Positions 36,506-46,641 are shown, counted from the stretch's first letter. The stretch is 64,000 nt of DNA from Deltaproteobacteria bacterium (GCA_016182965.1 JACPFM010000019.1:40393-104392); one strand, 5' to 3'. Translations and numbers: made by a program. The notes: generated by a model not told the origin, from the letters alone.

Positions 36506-38755
36506 GTGAGCCAGCGGTTCGTTCGCTGCGCCCACTGCGGGCTTCCGCACGGCATCGACGAGGCGGTGTGCGCGATCACGGGGCGACCGATCGAGGCGCG
36601 GCGCTCGCGCGCCCCGGTCCCGCAGGCGTCGAGTCGTTCGCGCGAGCCGGTGGCGCGCCCGGCACAGCCCGCCGCCCAGCGGCCCTTCGACGCGCCGTCG
36701 CGCGGGGGCATGCCGGCCGCCGCGCGCATCCCGTCGAGCAATCCGCCGCCGTTCGCAGGGCTGACGTCGGCGCCTCCGCCTCCCCTCATCGGGCAGATCC
36801 TCGGCGGGAAGTACCGCGCGATCCGCGTCCTCGGCGAGGGCGGCATGGGCACGGTGTACGAGTGCGAGCACGTCCAGCTGCACCGCAAGGTCGCGGTGAA
36901 GGTGCTGCACCCGACCCAGGCGAAGAAGAAGGCGTCCGTCGCGCGCTTCCAGAACGAAGCGCACGTGGCCGGCGCCATCGGTCACCCGAACATCTGCGAG
37001 ATCTACGACATGGGCGAGCTCGAGGACAGCTCGCCATTCCTCGTGATGGAGCTGTTGCAGGGCGAGACCCTCGCCGATCGCATCGCCAGCGAGGGCGCGC
37101 TCCCCTTCGACGACATCATCGATGTCATCGGCCAGGTGCTCTCGGGGCTCATCGCCGCGCACGACAAGGGGATCATCCATCGCGACATCAAGCCGGAGAA
37201 CGTGTTCCTCACGCAGCGCGCCGGCCTGCCGCCGATGGTGAAGCTGCTCGACTTCGGCATCTCGAAGATGTCCGGGGCCGACGATCTCCACCTCACCCGC
37301 ACCGGCATGGTGATGGGCACGCCGTTCTACATGTCGCCCGAGCAGGCGCGCGGCGACCGGAACCTCGACAGCCGCGTCGACCTCTATGCGACCGGCGTGA
37401 TGATGTACGAGTGTCTCACCGGGAGGCGCCCGTATCACGCGGCGAACTACAACGCGCTGCTGATGCAGATCCTCACCACCGATCCGCGTCCGCCGCACGA
37501 CATCCGTCCCGCGGTGCCCGAGGCGTTCGAGCAGGTGGTGGCGCGCGCGATGGTGCGCGATCGCGACAAGCGCTACCACTCCGCCTCGGAGTTCCAGCGC
37601 GACGTGCAGCTGCTCCGCGATCCCGGCACGATGCGTCGCGTCCCGTCGGTGCCGCCCGAGCCGATGCCGCTCGTCGCGCAGCGCCGCCGCGACGAGCCCC
37701 TCCCGCCGTCGCGCCCCAAGCCGGTCGAGTTCCCAGCGGTGTCGATCGACATCGAGGGGCGCGATCTGCTCGACAGCGGCGCCGTCGAGAGCGGCGCGTC
37801 TGGGTCGATCGAGATCCCGATCGTCGCCGAGGCGCCCGTGTCGTCGCGCGAGTCGCGCGCGCTCTACAAGCCCGACCCGGAGCTCGAGGCGCTTGCGCGC
37901 TCGAAGTCGCTGCCCCCGTCGGTGCCTCGCCCCGCGTCGTCTTCGCCGCCCTCCAACGTGGTGCCGCGCCCGGTCGAGAAAGCGCCGTCGTCGGCGCCGA
38001 AGCGCGAGGCGCCGCCGGCGAGCGTGCCGGTCGCGCGGAAGATCGCCGAGCCGTCGCCGAGCGTCCCGGTCGCGCGGAAGGTCGCCGCGCCGCCGCCGAT
38101 CCCGCCGCGCGAGAAGGTCCAGCCGCCGCCGGCGGCGAAGGCGGACCGCTACAAGGCGCCGACGCCGACCGCGCTCGACATGCGCAAGGACGACGCGCCG
38201 TGGCTCGACGATCACGACGCCGATCCGACCGAGATCGGCTCCATCTTCGGCACGCCGCGCATGCCGAGCGACACGCCGATCGATGCCGACTCCACCGAGC
38301 GCATCCCGCCCGAGCGGCTCGCACGCCTGCACGATCGACTCCCCCGCGGCGCGCGCGAGACCTTCACGTCCGAGAAGGACCCGCGCGCCGAGCCGGCGGT
38401 GCACTCGCCGAACGAGCGGCTCACCACCGATCGCTTCGAGCTGCAGGCGGTCGAGCGGCCGAGCGACGACGAGGCGCCGACGACCCTGTTCGACCGCAGC
38501 GTGCTCAGGGCGAAGCTCGCCAAGAAGTCGAAGTCGGGCGCCAACCCGCCGGTGCGCCCAGGCGGCGCGACCGATCGCGCGCCTGGCGGCGCGACCGATC
38601 GCGCGCCGGGTGGCGCGATCGAGCGCGCGCCGGGTGGCGCGACGGATCGCGCGCCCGCGCCGCCGGCCGCGCCCGGGCCGTCGCCGATCGCGCGGCCTCC
38701 CGGCGCTCCGCCGCTGGCGCCGCCGTCGCGGCTGCGCGGACCGAAGGACACCTGA
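36506..38755 (+). CDS. Ser/Thr protein kinase with Pro-rich C-terminus
   Basis: 749 aa, GTG start with GAGAGGT upstream. A small N-terminal zinc-ribbon-like motif (CAHCG, later Cys) precedes the kinase domain at about 93-365: GEGGMGTVYE, VAVKVL, HRDIKPENV, DFGISKM, GTPFYMSPEQ and DLYATGVMMYE, all complete. The remaining 380 residues are Pro/Ala/Arg-rich with an acidic patch. They carry four 8-aa repeats of GGATDRAP type (24-bp units, 38561-38656). No membrane segment. Probably a Hanks-type kinase of the myxobacterial PEGA/Pro-rich group; substrate unknown. Confidence 0.95.
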   Translation: MSQRFVRCAHCGLPHGIDEAVCAITGRPIEARRSRAPVPQASSRSREPVARPAQPAAQRPFDAPSRGGMPAAARIPSSNPPPFAGLTSAPPPPLIGQILGGKYRAIRVLGEGGMGTVYECEHVQLHRKVAVKVLHPTQAKKKASVARFQNEAHVAGAIGHPNICEIYDMGELEDSSPFLVMELLQGETLADRIASEGALPFDDIIDVIGQVLSGLIAAHDKGIIHRDIKPENVFLTQRAGLPPMVKLLDFGISKMSGADDLHLTRTGMVMGTPFYMSPEQARGDRNLDSRVDLYATGVMMYECLTGRRPYHAANYNALLMQILTTDPRPPHDIRPAVPEAFEQVVARAMVRDRDKRYHSASEFQRDVQLLRDPGTMRRVPSVPPEPMPLVAQRRRDEPLPPSRPKPVEFPAVSIDIEGRDLLDSGAVESGASGSIEIPIVAEAPVSSRESRALYKPDPELEALARSKSLPPSVPRPASSSPPSNVVPRPVEKAPSSAPKREAPPASVPVARKIAEPSPSVPVARKVAAPPPIPPREKVQPPPAAKADRYKAPTPTALDMRKDDAPWLDDHDADPTEIGSIFGTPRMPSDTPIDADSTERIPPERLARLHDRLPRGARETFTSEKDPRAEPAVHSPNERLTTDRFELQAVERPSDDEAPTTLFDRSVLRAKLAKKSKSGANPPVRPGGATDRAPGGATDRAPGGAIERAPGGATDRAPAPPAAPGPSPIARPPGAPPLAPPSRLRGPKDT

Positions 38756-38758
38756 GGC

Positions 38759-41700
38759 TCATCTCCACGCGATCGTGCAGGCGAGCTCGGTCCGCTGAGC
38801 GCCCTTGCCGTCGGCGTCGAGCGCGAAGTACGTCGCGCGTCCGGACTGCGCGTCGTACTGGAACGACGATCGATCGGAGAGGACGGTGATCCGATCGAGG
38901 CACGCGTCGAGCGCGCCGAAGCGGCTGCGCACTACGCCCGCCATGCTGCGGATCGTGCGCGGCGCGCCCGAGTCGACGCCGAGGACGAGCGTGCGACCGA
39001 GCGCGGCGTCGGCGTCGTCCCAGCCGGGCGCCGACGCGGTGCACGCGCGCGACGGCCGCGCCACGTCGGGCGTGGAGGCCAGGAGGAGCTCGAAGCCGCC
39101 CGACGGCCGCGCGTCGACGCCGAGCGGCAGCACGTAGGCGGTCCCGTGCGTCCAGCGCGGGATCGGCGAGATCTCGAGGACGCCGAACGCGCCGCGCACC
39201 GGCTCGACGCTCATGCCCATCTGCGACTCGGCCGCCCAGCTGGCGCGCGACAGCGACGACACGGCCGTGCCCTGCGGCCCGACGATCGCGACGAACGGCG
39301 TCGGCTCGGCGCCCGGCGGTCCGTCGAGCGCGCGACCGGTGCCCACGACGGCGAGCACGCCGCCGAGCTCGCGCGCGCCGTGGATCGCGTGCGGCACGAT
39401 GGTCGGTCCGAGGTCGACGCGCTCGGGGATCGCGCCCGCCGTCGCGCGCCACAGCTCGCAGCGCGCGTCGCGACAGAGCGACACGAGGATGCGCCGCGGC
39501 GAGAGCGCCCACGCCATGGGCGACGCGCCCCAGCCCGCCGTCGACGCCGCGTTGCGATCGGCGAACGGCGCCGGAAACGAGGCCGTCTCGTGCACGACGC
39601 CGAGCGGATCGAGATCGCTGGCGAACCGGATGACGCTCCGCCCGTGGTCGGCCCACGAGCCGCTCGACGGACCGGTGCTGATCCAGCCGCCGCGCACGTT
39701 GCGCCCGATCGGGGTGAGCACCTGCGCCCAGCCCGGGAGGATCTTCGGCCCGGCGAGGCCCAGCAGCACGTCGCTCGGCGTGAAGAACGGCGCCCGCGCC
39801 ACCGGGACCTGGGCCGCCGGGACGACCTGCGAGGCGCCGGACGCGGTGCAGTCGGCGACGACGCTCGTCGCGCGCGGCGTGCTCGGCGGCGGAGGAGCGA
39901 TCGCCGCGGCGTCGGCGAGGTCGATCAGCCGATCGTGAACGGCGACGCGCGGGTGCCATCCGAGCCGTGACCAGCCGAGCGCGCGGCAACCCACGGCGCC
40001 GCACTCCACGCGGCGCGCCGGCGCGCTGACGTCGAGGGGACGGACCTCCTCGGGCCACGCGGAGAGCGACCAGTGGCGGCCGCCGTCGGCGGTGACGGAT
40101 GCCTCCACCCGGGCGTCGTGCTTCGACTTGCCCTCGACGACCGCGACGATCATCGCGCGATCGGCCCACGTGCCGACCAGCGCGCGCCCGTCGAGCACCG
40201 CGCGCGGCAGGGACTCGATGATCCGCAGCCTCGTGGACGTGGCCTCGATGGCCGTCGCGCGGAGCTCGGTCGGCGTGCGCCACCACGCGACCATGCGCCC
40301 GGGCGCGACCTCGTCGATCGCCAGGAGGTTCTTCGTCGGCTCGTCGAGGCGCAGGCGCAGCGGCGTGCTGTTGATCTGCGCGCCGCGCGGCAACGCGAGC
40401 AGCTCGACGCGCCCGCCGGTGTCGTCGCGCACGACGAGCAGGCCGCCGTCGGCGCGCGGGATGATGTGGCGGCGCCCCGACACCGAGGCGACGAACGCGT
40501 CGGTCCAGGCGCCGGCCGCGTCGCGCACGCAGAATTTCGACGCGCCGAGCAGGTCGATGCCGCCCTCGCTGGTGCCGGCGCAGGTCGCGGCGACGACGGC
40601 GGCGGAGGTCGCCGACAGCCGGTGGCCGGTGCCGAACGCGAAGGTCTTCTCGACGTCGAGCTGCGTGCTGCCCGACCGTTCGACGACGGCGCCGACGACC
40701 AGCTGCCCGCCGGTGGCGTACGCGCCTTGCGCGTGCCGGACGCACGCGGCGAGGGCGAGCGCGCCGGCGTCCGCGCCGGGCGCGAGCTCGCAGTGGCCGA
40801 GATCGGGCGCGCGCGTGCTCCGCAAGACGCGCAACGGATCGCGCTGCACGACGGCGAACCGGCCGCCGTCGGAAAGGAGCAGCGCGTCGTCCTCGAGCGG
40901 CACGCCGAAGGGTGCGGCCACCTCGACGCGCACGGCGGCGATCTCCGGCAGCCCGGGCGCGCGCGCGATCGCGATCGGCGCGCCGAGCACGCCCGACGGC
41001 GAGACCGGCGCCGCGCGATCGTCGGTCGCCAGGAGCAGCGCCCCGCCCTCGCGCAGCACGCGCTTCGGCCCCTCGGCCGGGAACGCGGCCTTCACGGCCG
41101 CGCGATCGAGCGGCGACCACGTGTCGCCGCCGTCGCGCGTGATCACCGGGCCGAGGAAGTCGACGATGGCGAGCGCGGAGGTCTTCGCGAAGAACTCCGG
41201 ACCGGCGGTGATCACCCGGCCCGTGCCCGGTCCGGCCGCCGACCACGCGGCGAGGATCGGCGCGCCGATCGGCGGCAGCTCGCGCGACGCGGTGCCCTTG
41301 GCGAGGTCGACGCGCAGCCAGTCGTTGCTCGCGCGATCGCGCGCCCACAGCTCGCGCGCGCCGACCGACACCGCCGAGAGCGGGCCACGCACGATCGGTC
41401 GCAGCCCGCCGGACGCGTCGCCGATCGAGAGCCCGTCCTCGAGCACGTACGCGGTGCCGCCGTCGAGCCAGGGCGGCAGCGCGAGCGCGGCGGTGATCGG
41501 CTGCGCGGTCACGTCCCGCAGGCGAGTGGCGCCTCCGTCGGCGTCGACGTGCCAGCGGACGCGCCCGCGCACCACGTCGGCGGTCGCGCCGCTCACCACG
41601 AACGACGTCGGGGAGCCGGGGTGCGCGACGAGGACGGCGCCGTCGAGCGGCGCGCGCCTGGTCGACGGCGGCGCCGGCGCTCGCGCGGGCTGCGCGCCGC

Positions 41701-41761
41701 AACCTGCGACGACGATCAGCGCGAGAGCTCCGAGGCGCACGTTGGATTGTGGGGTCGGCAT
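38759..41761 (-). CDS. Large hypothetical lipoprotein, beta-propeller-like
   Basis: 1000 aa. Lipobox VVAGC at about residue 21. The body is a long run of about 40-60-residue beta repeats with phrases such as VITRDGGDTWSPL and SVTADGGRHWSLS, which recall BNR/sortilin-like Asp-box propellers, though most blades lack a clean Asp-box. A Cys-bearing C-terminal end (CIAWR). No named family. Surface sensor or binding protein is a guess. Convergent with the kinase (3 bp apart) and 48 bp from the hydrolase upstream on the same strand. Confidence 0.75.
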   Translation of the reverse strand: MPTPQSNVRLGALALIVVAGCGAQPARAPAPPSTRRAPLDGAVLVAHPGSPTSFVVSGATADVVRGRVRWHVDADGGATRLRDVTAQPITAALALPPWLDGGTAYVLEDGLSIGDASGGLRPIVRGPLSAVSVGARELWARDRASNDWLRVDLAKGTASRELPPIGAPILAAWSAAGPGTGRVITAGPEFFAKTSALAIVDFLGPVITRDGGDTWSPLDRAAVKAAFPAEGPKRVLREGGALLLATDDRAAPVSPSGVLGAPIAIARAPGLPEIAAVRVEVAAPFGVPLEDDALLLSDGGRFAVVQRDPLRVLRSTRAPDLGHCELAPGADAGALALAACVRHAQGAYATGGQLVVGAVVERSGSTQLDVEKTFAFGTGHRLSATSAAVVAATCAGTSEGGIDLLGASKFCVRDAAGAWTDAFVASVSGRRHIIPRADGGLLVVRDDTGGRVELLALPRGAQINSTPLRLRLDEPTKNLLAIDEVAPGRMVAWWRTPTELRATAIEATSTRLRIIESLPRAVLDGRALVGTWADRAMIVAVVEGKSKHDARVEASVTADGGRHWSLSAWPEEVRPLDVSAPARRVECGAVGCRALGWSRLGWHPRVAVHDRLIDLADAAAIAPPPPSTPRATSVVADCTASGASQVVPAAQVPVARAPFFTPSDVLLGLAGPKILPGWAQVLTPIGRNVRGGWISTGPSSGSWADHGRSVIRFASDLDPLGVVHETASFPAPFADRNAASTAGWGASPMAWALSPRRILVSLCRDARCELWRATAGAIPERVDLGPTIVPHAIHGARELGGVLAVVGTGRALDGPPGAEPTPFVAIVGPQGTAVSSLSRASWAAESQMGMSVEPVRGAFGVLEISPIPRWTHGTAYVLPLGVDARPSGGFELLLASTPDVARPSRACTASAPGWDDADAALGRTLVLGVDSGAPRTIRSMAGVVRSRFGALDACLDRITVLSDRSSFQYDAQSGRATYFALDADGKGAQRTELACTIAWR

Positions 41762-41809
41762 CGAGCGGACGCCAGTGGCCCCTGCCGGCTGACTGTCGCG
41801 CCCCGCTGT

Positions 41810-43840
41810 TCAGGGCTCCGAGATCGTGGGGACGTCGTCGGCGAGCAGCGACGCGCTGAACGCCATGGTCATGCCCTTGGCGCGCGGGACGCGGAACACG
41901 ACGAAGTGACCGTCGCTGCCCTTGGGCGGGACGAACTGAGCCAGCCCGACCGTGGCCTTGCCGCCTGCCGCGTTGCCCTTCACCGGGATCTTCAGCGGCG
42001 CGACGCCGTCGAGCTTCGTGATCTCGGGCACGTCCCACACCACGGGCTCGAGCAGCGGGAACGCGCCGGCGATCGCGCCGGCCTCGATGGTGCGCGGCGG
42101 CGCGTAGCTGTCGCCGGAGCCGTCGGCGTCGACGCCCTCGGTCATCAGCACGCTCTTCGCCGTCCTGCCCGCGAAGGGCGCGCGGGCGATCGCCGGGTAG
42201 TAGTGCAGCGGATCGGCCGGATCGACGATCGTCTGCACCAGCGTGATCGCCGGGTGCAGCGGCCCGAGCTCGTCGACGTTCTCGGCCGAGATCCCGAGGA
42301 AGGTCTTGACCAGCTCCGCCACCGACGGCTCGGGCTTCACCTTCAACAGCAGCGAATACGAGATCGCCGAGCCCGCGCCGGAGAGCACGCCGCCGCGCGT
42401 GCTGTCGTCGACCGCGAGCAGCAGCGCGCCGTTGAGGCCTCCCTGCGAGTGGCCGAAGAAGCCGATGCGCTTGGGATCGAAGCCGATCGCGGCCTTGGTC
42501 TTGGAGATCTCCGCCGGGACGGTCAGACCGCCGGTCCGGACCATGTGCGCGCGCGCCACCTCGTCGATCGCCGACTGGCGCGTGTTGGTGCGCGCCGCGG
42601 TGGCGTTCGACAGGTTGAAGAACGCGAGCGAGATGATCGAGTCGCGGTTCGGATCGTCGAGCGCGGGCGCGCCCGGGCGCGTGCAGTGGAAGATCTGATC
42701 GACGCCCATCGACGCGATGCACTTCTGCGCGAGGCCCCAGCCGGTGCCGTCGCTGACGAACGACATCCAGTCGCCGGTGGTCCCGTGGGCGTAGAGGACG
42801 ATCGGGTAGCCGGCCGCCGGCGGCGCGCACTTGGCGGCGTTCGGCACGATCAGCTTGAAGCGAAGCTCGAAGGTGCGCTGCACCACCGGCTTTCCGGCCT
42901 CGTCGAACACCAGCCCGCCGCCGGCGTTGGAGAACGGCGGCGTGCCCTGCTGATAGTCGGGCGAGCCTTCGTAGACGCCCTCGTAGCGATCGTAATCGGC
43001 GGTGGAGCCCGCCTCCTCGAGCTTCCAGGTCTTCACCTTCGGCGACGGGAGCGTGCGCGCGTGATCGGCGAGCTTGATCGTCTCGGCGATCGGATCGCCG
43101 GTGGTGAACACCGAGAGGTGCGCGATGCGGTCCTTCGACACGCCGGCCTTGCCGAGCGCGGCGATCGCCTTCGCCCAGTCGGCGCCGACCGCGCCCTGCC
43201 CGTCGAGCACCGCGGTGAGCCCGGCGTTCGGCGCCGCGGCGCCGGCAGGACCCGCGGCGCCGCGCGTGAGCACGATCGCATAGCGCGTGCTCCGCCGCAT
43301 GGCGTGCCCGAGCGCGGGCGCCCACGAGAGGGTGTTGGTCGCGAAGTAGTAGTCGCCCGTCCGGTCGCGGAAGCTCCACGTGATCGGGTGGCGCTTGCCG
43401 ACGTCGGGGCTCGCGTCGTCGACGTCGACGAGCTGCAGCGAGGACGTCGCGCTCGTCGACGCCTTGGCGTCGACCGGCAGCGTCGCCGGGTCGATCGGAC
43501 CCTCGAAGGTGAAGTAGCCGGCGGCGGCGGGCGAGAAGCCCTCGATCTTGCCGCGCACCTGATCGATGTACTTGGTGAGCAGCTTCGACAGCCGCGGGTT
43601 CGGCCAGCCGTCGACGCGGATCGGCCCGAGCGCGCCGGCCTTGCCCGGCTCGCGGCGGAAGTCGCTCGGCCAGGGGTGATCGAACCAACGCTCGTCGTCG
43701 AGATCGGCGAGCGCCGCCGGCACGACGAACCGCGCGATCGGCGCGGTCGCCGTCGCGGCGTCGGTGGGCGCCGGCTCCTCGCGTTTGTCGTCGCTGCACG
43801 AGGCGAGGGCAAGGACCAGGAGGAGGAGCGTGCGGCGCAT
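41810..43840 (-). CDS. Alpha/beta hydrolase-fold lipoprotein
   Basis: 676 aa. Signal LLLLVLALASC. The nucleophile elbow is GHSQGG within RIGFFGHSQGGLNGALL, preceded by IVLYAHGTTGDW as oxyanion strand. An Asp/His closing pair is plausible but not pinned. The long N-terminal part includes a beta domain (WFDHPWPSDFRR, FEGPIDPATLP). This resembles large secreted esterase/lipase-like proteins of Myxococcota. Likely co-transcribed with the propeller-like lipoprotein. Confidence 0.8.
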   Translation of the reverse strand: MRRTLLLLVLALASCSDDKREEPAPTDAATATAPIARFVVPAALADLDDERWFDHPWPSDFRREPGKAGALGPIRVDGWPNPRLSKLLTKYIDQVRGKIEGFSPAAAGYFTFEGPIDPATLPVDAKASTSATSSLQLVDVDDASPDVGKRHPITWSFRDRTGDYYFATNTLSWAPALGHAMRRSTRYAIVLTRGAAGPAGAAAPNAGLTAVLDGQGAVGADWAKAIAALGKAGVSKDRIAHLSVFTTGDPIAETIKLADHARTLPSPKVKTWKLEEAGSTADYDRYEGVYEGSPDYQQGTPPFSNAGGGLVFDEAGKPVVQRTFELRFKLIVPNAAKCAPPAAGYPIVLYAHGTTGDWMSFVSDGTGWGLAQKCIASMGVDQIFHCTRPGAPALDDPNRDSIISLAFFNLSNATAARTNTRQSAIDEVARAHMVRTGGLTVPAEISKTKAAIGFDPKRIGFFGHSQGGLNGALLLAVDDSTRGGVLSGAGSAISYSLLLKVKPEPSVAELVKTFLGISAENVDELGPLHPAITLVQTIVDPADPLHYYPAIARAPFAGRTAKSVLMTEGVDADGSGDSYAPPRTIEAGAIAGAFPLLEPVVWDVPEITKLDGVAPLKIPVKGNAAGGKATVGLAQFVPPKGSDGHFVVFRVPRAKGMTMAFSASLLADDVPTISEP

Positions 43841-43851
43841 CGCGGGGGAGC

Positions 43852-44409
43852 TTAGCGCGCTCCGGTCTCACGCTCGATGTCCGCCAGCACCTCGGCGATC
43901 CAGCGGCGAATCATGCGTGGAAAAGGCCACATCCAGCCGTAGGCTCCGGAGGTGAACTGCGCGACGAGGTAGTCGTGCAGCGCCGGATCGCGCGCGGCCG
44001 CGAGCCCGTGCACCTCCGCCGTCGCGCGCAGGGTCTCGGTGTACGCCTCCCACTCGAGCCTCGCGCGGCCCCACGCGAGGCCGAGCGGCAGGATCGGCAG
44101 GAGGTAGATCAGCGCCATCCCCAGGAAGCCGTACCGTCGCCGCTGCCGCAGGTGCACGCGCTCGTGGCGGAGCAGCACGTAGCGCGCGTCGTCGGGCGAG
44201 TCCGGCCACCTGCTCGGCAGCCACAGCGTGTCGCCGAGCACGGTGTGGTAGCGCGTCAGGTACTCCCGTTGCGCTCCGAGGGTCACGATCTTCAGCGCCA
44301 CGTCGATCGCGCGCTGCAGCGCGCTCGTCGACTTCGGCCGTAGCCGGAACCGCGGGAACTCCCGCTGGATCTCGGCCACCAACGCGTCGCTCCTCGGGTG
44401 CTCGCTCAT
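43852..44409 (-). CDS. Membrane protein with HExxH motif
   Basis: 185 aa from the ATG at 44409. YVLLRHERVHLRQRRRYG carries HERVH, a zincin-type HExxH, followed by a hydrophobic stretch (FLGMALIYLLPILPLGLAWG). Later acidic helix ARLEWEAYTETLRATAEVHG could supply a third zinc ligand. No family recognised. Ends 11 bp before the hydrolase start on the same strand. Confidence 0.65.
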   Translation of the reverse strand: MSEHPRSDALVAEIQREFPRFRLRPKSTSALQRAIDVALKIVTLGAQREYLTRYHTVLGDTLWLPSRWPDSPDDARYVLLRHERVHLRQRRRYGFLGMALIYLLPILPLGLAWGRARLEWEAYTETLRATAEVHGLAAARDPALHDYLVAQFTSGAYGWMWPFPRMIRRWIAEVLADIERETGAR

Positions 44410-44548
44410 GCCGGGAACCGGAGGATGCCATGACGCGCAATCCTCGCCTCCCCGCCGGCGCCGTGTTTGGGTTCGCCGGATCGAATATCCGCCCGGTGGC
44501 ACCGTCCCACCCGAGTCCCGCCGCGATCGCGGCGCCGGAGGAACCGCC

Positions 44549-44974
44549 ATGACCCATCGCTTCGCCCCGCTCGCCGTGGTCTTCGCTTCGTTCGCGTTCG
44601 CCGCCTGCACCATCGAGAAGGCGCCGGCGAGCCCGCCGCCCGCCGCCCCGACCGCCGCGCCGGCCCCTGCGCCTGCCCCGGTCGCGACCCTCGACGAGGT
44701 CTGCAAGCCCATCGGTCTCTGGCGCGTGGCCGGCCCGACGGGAGCGCAGGAGATCAAGATCGACGGCAGCCCGTCGAAGCCGGGCCAGTACGACGTCTCC
44801 TACAAGGGCGCGACCGTCGGCCAGGGCACCGGCACGGCCGAAGGCCAGAGCTTCAAGGTCGATCTCGGCCAGGCCACCGGCGGCATGTACAACTGCACGC
44901 TCACTCCAGGCTGCAAGTCGATGAGCTGCGGCTTCACCGGCCAGCAGCCGCAGGTCTTCCAGAAGGCCGACTGA
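44549..44974 (+). CDS. Small hypothetical lipoprotein
   Basis: 141 aa with an ideal GGAGGAA (44537-44543) before the ATG. Lipobox FAAC, then a Pro/Ala linker (APAPAPAPV), then a compact beta domain with four Cys (VCKPIGLW, YNCTLTPGCKSMSCGF). Not recognised. Convergent with the next gene, 1 bp between stops. Confidence 0.75.
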   Translation: MTHRFAPLAVVFASFAFAACTIEKAPASPPPAAPTAAPAPAPAPVATLDEVCKPIGLWRVAGPTGAQEIKIDGSPSKPGQYDVSYKGATVGQGTGTAEGQSFKVDLGQATGGMYNCTLTPGCKSMSCGFTGQQPQVFQKAD

Positions 44975-44975
44975 T

Positions 44976-45437
44976 TCACTCCGTCTCGACGCACCTCGAA
45001 CCGGGCTCCGGCCCGGTGCCGTACCAGGTCGCGGTGCGAAACGCGTGTTCGTGCTCGCACCCGTCGATGTCGTGGGCGCACGAGTAGCGCGTCGCGGTGA
45101 CGTAGCACGCGGCGGTCGCCCGCGGGTGGCATGGCTTGCCGACCGCGGCGCCGCCGCTCGACCTCTCGACGCACTCCTTCTTCGTGCGGAAGCACGGCGC
45201 GCCCCACGCCGAAGGGTGCGTCGGCGCGTGCTCCCAGAGGAAGCAGTAGAAGCCCTTCCCCTTCGGCAGACGCGCGGGGTCGAAGGCCGGGCGCTCCGCC
45301 GACGCAGACGCAGACGCAGACGCGGACGCAGACGCAGACGCGGACGCGGAAGCGAGCGTGGAGGTTGGTGTCGGCGGTGCGACGGCGCGTGGCGCGGCGC
45401 ACGCCGCTGCGATGGCTACGACCCAGCCCGTCCTCAT
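44976..45437 (-). CDS. Hypothetical exported Cys-rich protein with Ser-Ala linker
   Basis: 153 aa. Signal region MRTGWVVAIAAACAAPR, probably lipidated at Cys13. A (Ala-Ser)n linker is coded by eight or nine GACGCA/GACGCG-type hexamers on the plus strand (45301-45354), which could vary in number by slippage. The domain after it has eight Cys (FYCFLWEHAP, PCFRTKKECVER, CYVTATRYSC). Function unknown. Confidence 0.7.
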   Translation of the reverse strand: MRTGWVVAIAAACAAPRAVAPPTPTSTLASASASASASASASASASAERPAFDPARLPKGKGFYCFLWEHAPTHPSAWGAPCFRTKKECVERSSGGAAVGKPCHPRATAACYVTATRYSCAHDIDGCEHEHAFRTATWYGTGPEPGSRCVETE

Positions 45438-45465
45438 CGATTCAGCGTAGCGTGTCGGGGTCCCC

Positions 45466-46641
45466 TCACGAACGCGCGCCGTACGCGTTCTGCACCGCCT
45501 GGCGCGCGCTGACCAGGTCGGGGTTCTCGGCCGGCACCGCGCCGAGCGCGAAGGCGCTCGCGTAGCGGCCCGCCTGCTGCGCGAGCATCTGCTGCGCGCG
45601 CCACCCTTGATCGACCGGCATGCCGAGGGTCGTGCGGAACGCGTCGCCGAACTCGATCGCGTTCTGGAAGCGCTCGCGCGGCTCCTTCGCGAGCGCCTTG
45701 CTCACCAGGAGCTCGAGCTCGAGCGGCGCCTGCGGGAGGAACTTGCGGAGCGGCGGCGGCGGCGTCTGCACGTGATCGCAGGCGATCAGCCAGTCGCTGC
45801 GATCTTCGGTGGGGAACGGGAGACGGCCGGTGAGCAGCTCGAAGATCACCACGCCGGCGGCGTACAGATCGCTGCGCCCGTCGAGCGGCTTGCCCTGGAT
45901 CTGCTCGGGCGACATGTACGCGACGGTGCCGGCGATCATGTTGCCAGTCGACTGCGAGAGGTTGGTCGGGATGCGCGCGATGCCGTAGTCGGTGAGCTTG
46001 GCGACGCCGTCGGTGCGCAGGAGCACGTTGTCGGGCTTGACGTCGCGGTGGACGATCCCGAGCGCGTGCGTCGCGGCGAGCGCGCCGAGCAGCTGCTGGA
46101 AGTAATGCCACGCGCGATCGAACGGCAGGCAGGGGAGGATGCGGACGCCGGGCGTGTGCTGCCGCTTCGCCTCGGCCTCCTTCACCTTGCGCTCGATGAG
46201 CGAGCCGAGGGTCTCGCCGCGCACGTACTCCATCGCGATCGCCAGCGTGCCGCTTCCGACCTCGGACATGCCGTAGAAGCGCACGACGTTCGGGTGGGCG
46301 AGCGACGCGAGCACGCGCGCCTCGTTGGCGAACAGATCGCGCATGCGACCCTGGTGCGAGAACGTCGGGTGCAGCACCTTCACCGCGGCCTCGAGCGGCG
46401 GCTGCACGCCGCCGGCGCCGCGCGGGTGCAGCCAGGCGTGCCACACCACGCCCATGCCGCCCTCGCCGAGCATCGCGTCGAGCGACGCGACCGCCCAGCC
46501 GAAGTCGACCTGCGCGCCGACGCCGACGCCGAGCCCGTGCGTGGGCGTCGCCATCGGGGCCGCGCACCACGGACAGGCGCGATAACCCTGCGCGGCGAGA
46601 CGTCCGCACGATGGGCAGCGCAGCAGACCTTCGGGGGCCAC
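45466..46641 (-). CDS. Ser/Thr protein kinase with zinc-ribbon N-terminus
   Basis: 391 aa, GTG start. The N-terminal double zinc ribbon (CPSCG and CPWCA, residues 9-26) is followed by a complete kinase domain about 55-335: GEGGMGVVWHA, AAVKVLHP, HRDVKPDNV, DYGIARI (DYG in place of DFG), GTVAYMSPEQ, and DLYAAGVVIFE. No TM segment. It is divergent from the FHA/PP2C operon by 89 bp and is the natural kinase for its FHA domains; that pairing is inference. Confidence 0.94.
   Translation of the reverse strand: MAPEGLLRCPSCGRLAAQGYRACPWCAAPMATPTHGLGVGVGAQVDFGWAVASLDAMLGEGGMGVVWHAWLHPRGAGGVQPPLEAAVKVLHPTFSHQGRMRDLFANEARVLASLAHPNVVRFYGMSEVGSGTLAIAMEYVRGETLGSLIERKVKEAEAKRQHTPGVRILPCLPFDRAWHYFQQLLGALAATHALGIVHRDVKPDNVLLRTDGVAKLTDYGIARIPTNLSQSTGNMIAGTVAYMSPEQIQGKPLDGRSDLYAAGVVIFELLTGRLPFPTEDRSDWLIACDHVQTPPPPLRKFLPQAPLELELLVSKALAKEPRERFQNAIEFGDAFRTTLGMPVDQGWRAQQMLAQQAGRYASAFALGAVPAENPDLVSARQAVQNAYGARS

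Noticed and set aside
40073..43855. Plus-strand open frame of 1260 codons
   Set aside because: Antisense shadow of the two minus-strand lipoproteins; no signal, motif or ribosome site.
38505..43871. A very long minus-strand open frame (1788 codons)
   Set aside because: Arg/Ala-rich, without domains, and antisense or out of frame to two well-supported lipoprotein genes; long accidental frames are normal at this GC content.
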